A stretch of DNA of 59,421 bases from NCBI GenBank assembly GCA_003553225.1, contig PWDW01000160.1, positions 1 to 59,421 of the forward strand, read 5' to 3'. Of this stretch, positions 50,268-58,584 are shown one piece after another. Both the position numbers and the translations under genes were made by a program. The stretch's first letter is position 1; every line of letters starts with the position of its first letter. The stretch comes from Halanaerobiaceae bacterium. Lineage in GTDB: Bacteria > Bacillota > Halanaerobiia > Halanaerobiales > Halarsenatibacteraceae. The notes under the pieces were generated by a model, which was not told the DNA's origin, did no database searches, and saw nothing but the letters and a program-made list of their open reading frames with translations.

Positions 50268-51687
50268 ATGCTATCCTTTCATTAAGACCGGAGGGCTGGG
50301 CGATGTCGTGTTTTCTATTTCACAAGCTATGAATAATAGAGGAGTAAAAACTTCTGTAGTCTTACCCAAATATGAAGAAATACCCCTCAATTTTCAAAAC
50401 AAAATGACAGAAGTGGCCAGTTTTACAGTACCTGTAGGCTGGCGAGAAAAAAAGTGTCAGCTAGAAATGATGCCCTATGATGGTATAACTTTCTATTTTA
50501 TTTCCAATCAGCATTATTTTTCACGCCCGGGGCTTTATGGTCATCTAGATGATGCCGAACGTTTTACTTTTTTTAGCCGGGCCGTACTGGAGATGTTTTA
50601 TCATCTTGACTTTTTACCGGATATAATACACTGCCATGACTGGCAGACAGCCCCGATAAGTATTTTATTAAACACCGTTTATCAAAATGACCCGTCTTAT
50701 GAAAAACTGACCACCATTTTTACCTTCCACAACTTAGAATATCAGGGCCTTTTCCCCAAAGAAGTGCTTTCTGACGTTTTGGGACTGGAAGAGAAGTATT
50801 TTACTTTAGAGAAACTGGAATACTACGGTCAAATAAATTTTCTGAAAGGGGCCCTCAAGTATGCGGATGCTTTAGTTGCCACCAGTGGGGAGTATGCCCG
50901 GAAGGTTAAACAGCCTGAATTCGGGAAAGATTTAAGCACACTTTTTTCTCAAAGAGAAGAGGATTTATACGGTATACTGCAGGGGGTAGACAAAAAAGAA
51001 TATAACCCGGCAACAGACCCTCATATTTTCCAGAATTATCAGCGGAAATATGCTGATTTGCAACAAAAACACCTCAACAAAGTTAAGCTGCAGCAAAGTT
51101 TAGATCTGCCCAAAAACCGAAAGCGGCCTCTGTTGGTGATGGTTTCCAATCTGGAAGCACACAAAGGGATTGAATTATTGCTGGAAGTCCTTCCCTCTTT
51201 GTTGGAAAAAGAGGCCCTCCAGGTGATTATATTAGGTCGGGGCCACCAGGAGTATGAACAAAGTTTAAAAAATTTAGCCTGGCAGTATCCAGATAAATTT
51301 TCGGCCAATATCACCTTTAATGATAATTTAGCCCGCAAAATATATGCCGGGGGAGATTTTTATCTTCAGCCTTCCCGGTCTGTAACCGGTGGGACGGCCC
51401 CTCTGATTGCCCTAAGATATTTGACAATACCTATTATTCGAGATGTCGGTGGTCTCTGTACCAAGATTAAAGAGTTTAATGCAGATCATCCGGAGGGTTT
51501 TGGTTTCGTGTTTGATAGCTTTGTATTTCAGCAATTTTATGAGAAGATAACAGAAGCTCTAAGATGTTATGAGGATAAAAAGTGCTGGCCGACAATCATA
51601 AAAAATGCCTGCAGTTATTCTTACAGCTGGCAGGATGCGGCGGCTAAACATCTGGAAATCTATCAGCAGACTTTAAATAAAAGCTGA
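50242..51687 (+). CDS. Glycogen/starch synthase homologue lacking donor-site residues
   Basis: This 481-residue GT5-family protein is full length and starts ASECYPFIKTGGLGDV with the ADP-binding Lys15. His163 in TFHNLEYQG and the acceptor loops match E. coli GlgA. However, two positions central to the donor site are replaced: the VSRLxxQKG block reads VSNLEAHKG (Asn303 for Arg300; Lys308 kept), and the SRFEPCGL block of the E-x7-E motif reads SRSVTGGT (Val381 for Glu377). Loss of both argues for an inactive or repurposed enzyme. No glgC, glgB or glgP is adjacent. AGGGGGG precedes the ATG. It lies inside a region of tiny and broken genes. Confidence 0.85.
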   Translation: MEIIYAASECYPFIKTGGLGDVVFSISQAMNNRGVKTSVVLPKYEEIPLNFQNKMTEVASFTVPVGWREKKCQLEMMPYDGITFYFISNQHYFSRPGLYGHLDDAERFTFFSRAVLEMFYHLDFLPDIIHCHDWQTAPISILLNTVYQNDPSYEKLTTIFTFHNLEYQGLFPKEVLSDVLGLEEKYFTLEKLEYYGQINFLKGALKYADALVATSGEYARKVKQPEFGKDLSTLFSQREEDLYGILQGVDKKEYNPATDPHIFQNYQRKYADLQQKHLNKVKLQQSLDLPKNRKRPLLVMVSNLEAHKGIELLLEVLPSLLEKEALQVIILGRGHQEYEQSLKNLAWQYPDKFSANITFNDNLARKIYAGGDFYLQPSRSVTGGTAPLIALRYLTIPIIRDVGGLCTKIKEFNADHPEGFGFVFDSFVFQQFYEKITEALRCYEDKKCWPTIIKNACSYSYSWQDAAAKHLEIYQQTLNKS

Positions 51688-51714
51688 AAGAAAAAATTAC
51701 AGGAGGAGATTTTT

Positions 51715-51887
51715 ATGGCCAACATTAATATTAATCAGGCTGATAAAAATAAGCTTACCTAACTTCATCTTATCGGACCCAGCACAGCAGAAAACATTAT
51801 TGAGTATCGAAAACAGGTATGTATGACAGTGACAGCTGGGAGGAAGAGAAATTTCCTGGTGCTGAGGGTAAGAACCTGCAAATCTAA
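51715..51887 (+). pseudogene. Broken ComEA-type helix-hairpin-helix DNA-binding gene
   Basis: The frame opens after AGGAGGAG with ATG at 51715 as NININQADKNKLT, then meets a stop (TAA, 51760-51762) and continues LHLIGPSTAENIIEYRKQ, the first HhH of ComEA-type proteins. After a frameshift near 51820 the homology resumes YDSDSWEEEKFPGAEGKNLQI, the second hairpin. At least one stop and one frameshift are therefore present. ComEA binds DNA during competence. Expression of the intact product is excluded. Confidence 0.7.
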
Positions 51888-51948
51888 TTGCAGCCCTAAT
51901 AAGCAGCTAAAACCAGTAAAAAATTATCCCTGGTAAAAGATAAGGATC

Positions 51949-52173
51949 TTGCAGGGGGGGGAGTTATCAATATTTGAAGATTTAACCAGAGATGAAGTCT
52001 TTGTAACATATTATGCGGCAGAAGATGGAGTTAGAATTAAAAAAAAGAGTAAAACTGAAAATTTAGTTTTGCTCAAACATTTTGGTCCCGGACATCCCTC
52101 TGCCCCTAAGGAGATAAATCCCGACCACTTTGTTACTTTTGCATTACCTGGATACCCATATTCTTTCTTTTAG
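51949..52173 (+). pseudogene. Fragment of unknown gene carrying repeat copy 1
   Basis: The 74-codon frame contains LTRDEVFVTYYAAEDGVRIKK and ends GHPSAPKEINPDHFVTFALPGYPYSFF. It begins next to an eight-G run (51953-51960) without a proper ribosome binding site, and its 3' end overlaps the convergent YkgJ-type gene. The block PGHPSAPKEI recurs, degenerate, at 55.3 kb (PGHPTAPEEI). It is probably a gene remnant; the family is unknown to me. It may once have been joined to the HhH pseudogene before it. Confidence 0.5.
52082..52124 (+). repeat. Diverged direct repeat, copy 1
   Basis: 43 bp starting TTGGTCCCGGACATCC. By eye 37 of 43 positions equal the copy at 55322-55364, in the same orientation, and both copies encode a GPGHPxAPxEI block in frame. 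They bracket the YkgJ-type, chimeric, dehydrogenase and amidohydrolase genes. Confidence 0.75.
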
Positions 52174-52641
52174 TTCTTCAATTATACTATAAACAATAGG
52201 GCAAATAGAAACGTTATCAAAAATTGAAATTAATCTATGATTTATATTGTCTTTATGTAAATGTGGATATGAACGGCATACTTCAGGTCTATATTTATAT
52301 ATTGAACATTTATTGTCATGTAAAAAGGGACATTTTTGACCTTTTAAAATAAAACCTTCAGCTGTTTTTCTCTCAATATATTTTTTTTTCATTTTTTTAT
52401 AACTTATATTTAAATATTTAGCTATTTTTTCTACTTCTTCATGATATAAAGTGATGACAAGAATTTTACAACAATTACCACATGCAGTACAATCATACCT
52501 TGATAAATATTTCTGGTAAATTTTATGTACCATTTTATCAACTTGATGATGATTATAGCCCTTTAAAAAAATTCTAAATTCCTGGTTTTCTTTTTCTTTT
52601 TTTTGAGCTTTTTCTTTTATCGCATATATTTTATTTTCCAT
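52144..52641 (-). CDS. YkgJ-family cysteine-cluster protein
   Basis: This 165-residue protein has the CxxCxxCC pattern (CTACGNCC) followed by FLHDNKCSIYKYRPEVCRSYP, the signature of the YkgJ/CxxCxxCC family believed to bind a metal or an Fe-S centre; reported annotations include putative Fe-S oxidoreductase. A further conserved-looking Cys lies in SICPIVYSII near the end. The start is ATG at 52641 with AAAGGAG seven bases upstream; an upstream in-frame ATG at 52704 would add 21 residues. It is AT-rich compared with the rest of the window, suggesting transfer. Its 3' end overlaps a gene remnant on the other strand. Confidence 0.8.
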   Translation of the reverse strand: MENKIYAIKEKAQKKEKENQEFRIFLKGYNHHQVDKMVHKIYQKYLSRYDCTACGNCCKILVITLYHEEVEKIAKYLNISYKKMKKKYIERKTAEGFILKGQKCPFLHDNKCSIYKYRPEVCRSYPHLHKDNINHRLISIFDNVSICPIVYSIIEELKERIWVSR

Positions 52642-52853
52642 TTTAAAGCTCCTTTTCTTGCTCCTGCAAATTTGTAAGTAATTATACTGTGCGTGATTTT
52701 TCAAAATATAAATAAAATTTATTAAAAGCTAGATATCCATTTTTTTCTGCTGAACCAGTATTTATTTTAGTAATCAATGTTCTTTCAATATTAACATATT
52801 AAATATAATTTTTGTAGTAAAAATTCAATTTTTTTAGAATTTGCACATTTTCT

Positions 52854-53591
52854 ATGCATAATTATTTGACATTCACAACCTATAATGGAGATGATTATCC
52901 TGAAGGGCTAGCAGGTGAAGAAAGCCCTCTTTTAGCTCGGATTATTGACCTGGTTGGTGCTTATGATGTGATGACTACAGGCCGGCCATATCAAGTGGCC
53001 ATGAGTAAACAAGAGGCCTTACAAGAGATAAAAAGCTGTGCGGAACTCAGTTTGAACCCGCTTTGGCAGAGAAATGTTGTTAGTATTACGTTAATTTTAA
53101 TAATCTGGTTTATCTGGTATTCTATTATGGGTACCACTCCCAATACTAACAGATTTTTTATTGCTATTATTCTGGTTGTTTTAATCTGGAATAGTTTTAT
53201 AGGAATGAATGATGCTACCAGAAAAATCAGTACACTACCTGAGGGCAAAATTGAAATAGAAAATGATGACGGACAGTTTGAATTAAACGTTAAAATGGGT
53301 TCTTCTTCTACCAGTTTTACCCAGGTTAAACCCAAAGTCATACAACAAACAGTAGTCTATTATGTTACTGAATTTTTATCCTCAGCTACGAGAAAATTTA
53401 AAAATATAAACTCACCCATGGAGATTGCTTTATTTAATAAACAGGGAGAGCTAGTAAGAATAGAAAAAATTCCTGCCAAAACTGAAATAGAAATAAATGT
53501 CGGGAAGGAGATCAAACACGTGATCATGGTCTATGAAGGATTTTGTGCTCAAAAGAATATTTCAGTTGATAAAAATAGTAAAATCATTTAA
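52854..53591 (+). pseudogene. Chimeric ORF: HD-GYP C-terminal fragment joined to a membrane-protein tail
   Basis: The first ~65 residues are the end of an HD-GYP cyclic-di-GMP phosphodiesterase (DDYPEGLAGEESPLLARIIDLVGAYDVMTTGRPYQVAMSKQEALQEIK); the HD catalytic dyad and metal ligands lie in the missing part, and the GYP motif reads DYP. After LNP the sequence changes to two membrane helices (NVVSITLILIIWFIWYSIMG, FFIAIILVVLIW) and an ~130-residue strand-rich domain (IEIENDDGQFELNVKMGSSSTS). No ribosome binding site precedes the ATG. It appears to be a recombination product; whether it is expressed is unclear. Confidence 0.6.
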
Positions 53592-53677
53592 CGTTGTTAG
53601 CTTAGGAAGATTAAAGAATTAAATAATTACCTGCCATAAACTCAATGAAATACGTTAGTTAAGAAAGGAGCTTTAAC

Positions 53678-54454
53678 ATGAATACTTTAAACAAATTTAA
53701 ACTTGAAAACAAAACAGCGATTGTCACTGGAGCTGCCAGGGGACTTGGTAAAGCAATGGCAGCCGGACTAGCGGAGGCAGGGACAAATATTGTTATACCC
53801 GATATAAACTATAAAGGTGCCCAGGAGGCAGCAGCAGAAATTTCAGAACTGGGAGTTGATACCATGCCTCTGGAAACTGATGTTACTGATGAGCATTCTG
53901 TTAAAAAAATGGCAGAAAAAACTCTGAAAAAATTTGATAAGATTGATATATTAATTAATAATGCAGGAATAGTTGTTCATGAACCAGCTGAAGAGATGAG
54001 TAAGAAAGACTGGGAAGAGGTAATCAATGTCAATCTTACTGGTGTATTCTTATGTTCTCAAGCAGCTGCTAATAATATGAAAGAAAATGATGGAGGTTCA
54101 ATAATTAATATAGCTTCTATGTCAGGGTATATTGTTAATTTTCCTCAACCACAAATATCTTATAATACTTCTAAAGCAGGCGTTATCCAGATGACTAAAT
54201 CACAAGCAGCAGAATGGGCTAAATATAATATTAGGGTAAATGCTATTGCTCCTGGATATATGAAAACAGATATGACTAAAAAATATGTTGATAATAATCC
54301 AGAAGTTAAAGAACACTGGATAGATCCTATTCCTATGAAGAGGATGGGCAAACCCGAAGAACTGCAAGGAACTGTGGTTTATCTTGCTTCTCAATCATCA
54401 AGTTATATGACCGGCCATACTCTGGTGCTTGACGGGGGATATACTTTATATTAA
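53678..54454 (+). CDS. Short-chain dehydrogenase/reductase
   Basis: This 258-residue NAD(P)-dependent SDR has the TGAARGLG cofactor loop (17-24), NNAG at 94-97, and the catalytic Ser149-Tyr162-Lys166 set (SGYIVNFPQPQISYNTSK). Asp42 in IPDIN after strand 2 favours NAD. The end, MTGHTLVLDGGYTLY, is typical of the glucose/gluconate 5-dehydrogenase/3-oxoacyl-ACP reductase branch. The substrate may be a sugar acid or polyol. AAAGGAG precedes the ATG. It lies 57 bases before the amidohydrolase gene, so the two may form a catabolic unit within the repeat-bracketed segment. Confidence 0.9.
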   Translation: MNTLNKFKLENKTAIVTGAARGLGKAMAAGLAEAGTNIVIPDINYKGAQEAAAEISELGVDTMPLETDVTDEHSVKKMAEKTLKKFDKIDILINNAGIVVHEPAEEMSKKDWEEVINVNLTGVFLCSQAAANNMKENDGGSIINIASMSGYIVNFPQPQISYNTSKAGVIQMTKSQAAEWAKYNIRVNAIAPGYMKTDMTKKYVDNNPEVKEHWIDPIPMKRMGKPEELQGTVVYLASQSSSYMTGHTLVLDGGYTLY

Positions 54455-54511
54455 TATTAAGAACAGTGATTATAGATGAGATAAACAAAACTTAAAGCTG
54501 GAGATGATAAA

Positions 54512-55264
54512 ATGTTAATTGATGCAGATACTCATATTTCTCCTATTGAGGCTGATAATCGGATTTCTGCAGAAGAACTAGTTAGTATAATGGATAAAGC
54601 AGGTGTAGATAAAGCTATGGCCTGGCTTCAGCCTCCATGTGAGGTGTCAGAATCTAATAAATATGTATATGAATCTATGCAGAAATATCCAGACCAAATA
54701 TTAGGTTTTGGCTGGGCGGACCCACGAGAAGGAGTAGATGTTGCAATAGAAAATGTTAAAAAATGTGCTTATGAATATGATTTATATGGTATAAAACTTA
54801 ATGGAGCTCAAAATGAGTTCTATATTGATGATGAAAAGTTAGCTATGCCCCTTATTGAAGAAATTGCTAAAACAGGCAAGCTTTTAGCTTTTCATATTGG
54901 TGCGGATGCTCCAGAGAGAACGAATCCAAAGCGGGTAGCAAATATATGTGATAAATTTCCAGAGATTAAGGTATTAATGATCCATATGGGAGGTGCAGGT
55001 ACTCCCGATATAAGTGAACAGGTTATAGCAGTAGCACAAGAGTATGAGCAAACATATTTAATTGGAAGTCATGTTGGCTCACAACCTATATTAAATGCAG
55101 TGCAAACTTTAGGAGCAGATAGAGTTTGTTTTGGAAGTGATACTCCTTTTGTTGCTATGCCAGAAGTGATAGAAAAATATAGTACTTTATTAGAAGGAGA
55201 AGTTAACAAAAAAGAAAAAGACAAAATAATGGGCGGAAATATAGAAAAACTACTAGAATTATAA
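54512..55264 (+). CDS. Amidohydrolase family 2 (TIM-barrel metal-dependent hydrolase)
   Basis: This 250-residue protein is an ACMSD-like amidohydrolase. The metal-binding DxH is ADTHIS near residues 4-9, and the later His and Asp ligands are AFHIGAD, LMIHMGGAGTP and VCFGSDTPFVAMPEVIEKY. Members decarboxylate or hydrolyse aromatic or lactone substrates. Its tandem position after an SDR resembles catabolic cassettes in which a sugar or aromatic alcohol is oxidised and then hydrolysed; the actual substrate is unknown. CTGGAGATG lies before the ATG. Repeat copy 2 starts about 60 bases after the stop. Confidence 0.87.
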   Translation: MLIDADTHISPIEADNRISAEELVSIMDKAGVDKAMAWLQPPCEVSESNKYVYESMQKYPDQILGFGWADPREGVDVAIENVKKCAYEYDLYGIKLNGAQNEFYIDDEKLAMPLIEEIAKTGKLLAFHIGADAPERTNPKRVANICDKFPEIKVLMIHMGGAGTPDISEQVIAVAQEYEQTYLIGSHVGSQPILNAVQTLGADRVCFGSDTPFVAMPEVIEKYSTLLEGEVNKKEKDKIMGGNIEKLLEL

Positions 55265-55690
55265 TGATTGTCTTTGCTAAGGGAAGAATACATAATTTAG
55301 TAATTAAATAATCAATTCAAATTGGTCCCGGACATCCTACTGCTCCTGAAGAGATAAATTCCGAGCAGTAATTTATGTTGAAGTTGAGATAAAATGTAAA
55401 ACTAAGAATCATGAAGTATAACACTCACACTAAGTTTTTCTCCACTTTTAGGGGGTTAAACAGTATCTTGATTTCAGAGACTACAAAATTATTTTCTATA
55501 TTTATTTGATTTTTGAGAAACATTATATACTCCTCTCCAAAAAGGACATTGACAATTATATCACAATATAATAGTATGATAATAATAATGTATATCACTA
55601 TGGTATAGAGGAAATTGTAGTATAGAAATCATATACAGCAGTTTAAACTAAATTTTTTGACAATACGTAATCTGTCAGGGAGGAAGTTCT
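55265..55690. other. Intergenic region with repeat copy 2 and the sufC leader
   Basis: No intact gene. Repeat copy 2 lies at 55322-55364. A TTGACA at 55549 has TATAAT only 12 bp and TATGAT 20 bp downstream, so no promoter pair fits well. A second TTGACA lies near 55656. The region probably drives sufC-sufB, but the start site is not clear from sequence. Confidence 0.45.
55322..55364 (+). repeat. Diverged direct repeat, copy 2
   Basis: Partner of the copy at 52082-52124 (37 of 43 positions by eye). Here the frame reads GPGHPTAPEEINSEQ and then stops, so only the repeat and a few codons of the ancestral gene remain. Confidence 0.75.
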
Positions 55691-56473
55691 ATGAAAAATA
55701 TTTTAGAAATTGAAAATCTTGGTTTAAATCTGGGCTCTAATAAGGTGTTTTCCGATGTTTCTTTTACAATCAGTTCTGGAGAAGTAACAGCTGTTATCGG
55801 GCCCAATGGCTGTGGTAAAACTTCTCTGGCTTACAGTATCATGGGGCTTAAAGAATATAAACCGGAACAGGGCAGTATTTTTTATAAAGATGAAAATATA
55901 AACAAATACAGTATTGATGAAAGAGCCAGAAAAGGAATAACTCTGGCCTGGCAGGAACCTCCCCGTCTGGAAGGGGTAAGTGTCCGTAAATTTCTGGCCC
56001 TGGGACTGGAAAGTCAAAAAAAAGAAGTTACAGAAGAACAGCTGGAGTCGGTTTTAAAAGAGGTGGGTATGAGCCCCCATTTATATCTGGACCGTAATAT
56101 AGATGATACCTTAAGTGGGGGAGAGAGAAAAAGAATTGAACTGGCTTCAATTTTGATTATGGAACCCGAGCTGGTAATATTAGATGAACCTGATTCAGGT
56201 GTGGATATAGTGGCCTTAAACAATATTGGTACAGTTATTAACAAACTTAAGGAAAAAAACACGGGCATTTTAATGATAACTCATTCCGAAGAAATGCTGA
56301 AATATGCTGACAAAGCAGTCCTGTTGTGTCATGGAGAAATCCTGAAAAAGGGAGACCCCCAGGAGATCAGTGTGTTTTATCAAAAAGAATGCCGGGACTG
56401 TGAAGTGGATGATTATAAATCACATCGGGAGAAACGGCAGCAGATGCAGGCCGAGGTGAAAAACATTGGATGA
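55691..56473 (+). CDS. sufC: SufC-type Fe-S assembly ATPase
   Basis: This 260-residue soluble ABC ATPase powers the SufBC(D) scaffold. Walker A is GPNGCGKTS near 36-44, signature LSGGERKRIE, Walker B LVILDEPDSGVD, and the H-loop is MITHSEEM. The SufC-specific LAWQEPPRLEGVSVRKFL follows the Q-loop. AGGGAGG precedes the ATG. Its last 8 bases overlap the start of the sufB-like gene, so the two proteins are made in step. No sufS, sufU or sufD lies in the window, leaving a two-gene minimal set. Confidence 0.95.
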   Translation: MKNILEIENLGLNLGSNKVFSDVSFTISSGEVTAVIGPNGCGKTSLAYSIMGLKEYKPEQGSIFYKDENINKYSIDERARKGITLAWQEPPRLEGVSVRKFLALGLESQKKEVTEEQLESVLKEVGMSPHLYLDRNIDDTLSGGERKRIELASILIMEPELVILDEPDSGVDIVALNNIGTVINKLKEKNTGILMITHSEEMLKYADKAVLLCHGEILKKGDPQEISVFYQKECRDCEVDDYKSHREKRQQMQAEVKNIG

Positions 56474-57404
56474 TTATAAAATGATGGTTAATGCTTATAA
56501 AGAAGCCGGAGGAGAAGATGTTTTTTCCGACAGTGAGGTGGCTCATGTTGTCCTGGAAAGAGATAATGTGCTGGGCTCCCATGAAGTAGAGGGTCTTGAG
56601 GTAAATATTAAAAAAAGAGAAAAAGGCCGGGTCCAGGTGGAAATAGAAGTTGCAGCAGCAGCGGTTATTAAAAATCCCGTTCATATGTGTTTTGGGGTTC
56701 TGCCGGAAAAGGGTCTGCAGATAATAGATATGGAGGTTAATATAGGCCGGGGAGCTGAAATTGAAGTACTGGCCGACTGTATTTTCCCCAATGCCAGTGA
56801 GGTAAAGCATATTATGGAAGCTGAAATAAATTTAGCTGAAAACAGCAAATATACTTACCGAGAAAATCACTATCACGGAGAAGAGGGCGGAGTAGAAGTT
56901 CAGGCTGAAGCTGAAATAATGGCGGCCCCAAACAGCTATTTTTATTCTGTTTTCTCACTTCTCCAGGGCCGGGCCGGTAAAATTAGTTTTGATTATCAGG
57001 CTGACCTGGATGCACACTCTACTCTGGAGATGCTGGCCCGGATCCGGGGCAATAATGAAGATGAAATTACCATCAGAGAGGCCGGTGTGTTGCGGGGCAA
57101 AGGAGCCCGGGGCATTCTGGATTCCAAAATTGCCCTACAGGATAAAGCTTCAGGTGAAATCTTGAATGAATTGACGGCCTGTGCATCGAATGCTCAGGGC
57201 CATGTAGACTGTACTGAGGTAATAAAAGATGAGGCTACCGCCCGTGCGGTTCCCATTGTAAATGTGGAACATCCGGAGGCTAAAATTACTCATGAGGCCG
57301 CTATTGGCAGTGTGGATGACACCAAACTGCAGTCCCTAATGTCGCGGGGATTAAATGAAGAAGAAGCTACAGAAGTTATTGTTCAGGGTATGTTAAAGGG
57401 CTAA
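56466..57404 (+). CDS. sufB: SufB/SufD-family Fe-S scaffold, short form
   Basis: This 312-residue beta-helix protein is shorter than E. coli SufB (495). It keeps the C-terminal core: a Cys in GHVDCTEVIKDEATARAVP corresponding in place to the SufB Cys405 region, and HE in AKITHEAAIGSVDDTKLQSLMSRGLNEEEA, matching the His433-Glu434 pair of SufB. The N-terminal FAD- and substrate-related region of large SufB is missing. Such short SufB with SufC forms a minimal cluster-building system found mainly in anaerobes and archaea. The TTG at 56466 overlaps sufC by 8 bases and has GAGGTG upstream. Confidence 0.88.
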   Translation: MDDYKMMVNAYKEAGGEDVFSDSEVAHVVLERDNVLGSHEVEGLEVNIKKREKGRVQVEIEVAAAAVIKNPVHMCFGVLPEKGLQIIDMEVNIGRGAEIEVLADCIFPNASEVKHIMEAEINLAENSKYTYRENHYHGEEGGVEVQAEAEIMAAPNSYFYSVFSLLQGRAGKISFDYQADLDAHSTLEMLARIRGNNEDEITIREAGVLRGKGARGILDSKIALQDKASGEILNELTACASNAQGHVDCTEVIKDEATARAVPIVNVEHPEAKITHEAAIGSVDDTKLQSLMSRGLNEEEATEVIVQGMLKG

Positions 57405-57473
57405 GTTTTTAACTGACTTAATTTTGGCAAATGTGTGGGGAATTTTTACAGTTATCTAAAACTTTTAAAATAT

Positions 57474-57512
57474 ACAATCCTGAATCAACCTTAGGGAATG
57501 ATTCAGGATTGT
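57474..57512 (+). terminator. Long hairpin between convergent suf and oxidoreductase genes
   Basis: A perfect 14-bp stem ACAATCCTGAATCA/TGATTCAGGATTGT with an 11-base loop. T-rich tracts lie on both sides at a distance (GGTTTTTT on the plus strand, TATTTTAAAAG on the minus strand), so it may end transcripts from both directions. Its T-runs are weaker than usual. Confidence 0.65.
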
Positions 57513-57537
57513 GTACGTTATTGGTTTTTTCCTATTG

Positions 57538-58584
57538 TTATGTGTTAAGCTGCACCTGTTTGCCATCCTGAGCTCCGGATTCATAAATAGCATCAAATAT
57601 TTTATTCAAGATCATTCCTTTTTGGGGACTGGTATCCGGTTCTTTTCCGGTTTTACAGCATTCTAAAAAGTGCCGGCTCATTTTCATGCTGCCGCTTTCA
57701 CCTTCTGCCCTGAGGTTCAGGTCAATTTTGTTTTCATCCTGCATATATATTTTGGTGTCTCCTTCCTGGACAAATCCACCCCGGGTACCCATAACATTGA
57801 TCCATTCCTGATTGGGCCTGTTAAGTGCCCAGCTGGCTTCAAGAACGACTGTGGCTCCATTGGCAAATCGTATGTGGGCTGTGGCCAGGTCTTCGACATC
57901 AAAAAATCCGCTGTCATCTCTAAAACCCCAGCCTCCTTTACCTTTTCCTTCGGGACCAAATTTATCATAGGTTGCTGCGGTTACGGCTGCTGGTTGGGGA
58001 TAACCCATTACAAAAAGGCATCTGTCAAGAACATGAACTCCTATGTCAGCACAGGGTCCACCTCCGGCCTTGTTTTTTTGCGTAAACCAGCTGCCCCAGC
58101 CGGGGATTCCGCTTCGTCGCAGATATCCACATCGGCCATAGTAAATTTCACCAAAGTTTTTTTGAGCAAATTTACGGGCATACTGTATTTCCGGCTGATA
58201 GCGGGACTGGAGGGTGACCATGAGGGTTTGTCCGGTTTTTTTCTGTACTTTGACCATTTTTTCAGCTTCCGGGCCATCAATGGCCATTGGTTTTTCTGTC
58301 AGGACATGTTTGCCCGCTTCCATGGCCGCAATAGAGACCGTAGAGTGCAGATGATTGGGCAGACAGATAACCACCGCATCCAGCTCATCCAGCTTCAGCA
58401 GTTCCCGGTAATCCGTAAAGGACTGAGGAATATCATACCTTTCACAAAATCCTGTCACCCGCTGTTTGCGCTTATCAACCGCAGCCGTTATTTCGACCCC
58501 GGAAATCTGGCCAAAGTGTTCTGCATGAGTGGGTGCAATAGAACCGGTTCCAATAATACCAATTTTGAAACTGTCATTTTTCAT
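57538..58584 (-). CDS. Gfo/Idh/MocA-family oxidoreductase
   Basis: This 348-residue NAD(P)-dependent oxidoreductase has IGIIGTGSIAPTHAEHF at the N-terminus, the EKP motif in HVLTEKPMAID near 95, and the catalytic-region His in GGGPCADIGVHVLDRCLFVMG (Asp and His, then Asp). This is the intact family pattern, unlike the copy at 19412. Likely substrates are sugars, inositols or derived aldehydes. The start at 58584 follows AGGGAGGA. It is monocistronic. It is GC-richer than the SDR/amidohydrolase genes and resembles the 3-30 kb genes in composition. Confidence 0.92.
   Translation of the reverse strand: MKNDSFKIGIIGTGSIAPTHAEHFGQISGVEITAAVDKRKQRVTGFCERYDIPQSFTDYRELLKLDELDAVVICLPNHLHSTVSIAAMEAGKHVLTEKPMAIDGPEAEKMVKVQKKTGQTLMVTLQSRYQPEIQYARKFAQKNFGEIYYGRCGYLRRSGIPGWGSWFTQKNKAGGGPCADIGVHVLDRCLFVMGYPQPAAVTAATYDKFGPEGKGKGGWGFRDDSGFFDVEDLATAHIRFANGATVVLEASWALNRPNQEWINVMGTRGGFVQEGDTKIYMQDENKIDLNLRAEGESGSMKMSRHFLECCKTGKEPDTSPQKGMILNKIFDAIYESGAQDGKQVQLNT

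Noticed and set aside
55549-55580. Consensus promoter before sufC
   Set aside because: TTGACA has candidate -10 boxes at 12 and 20 bp only, neither acceptable.
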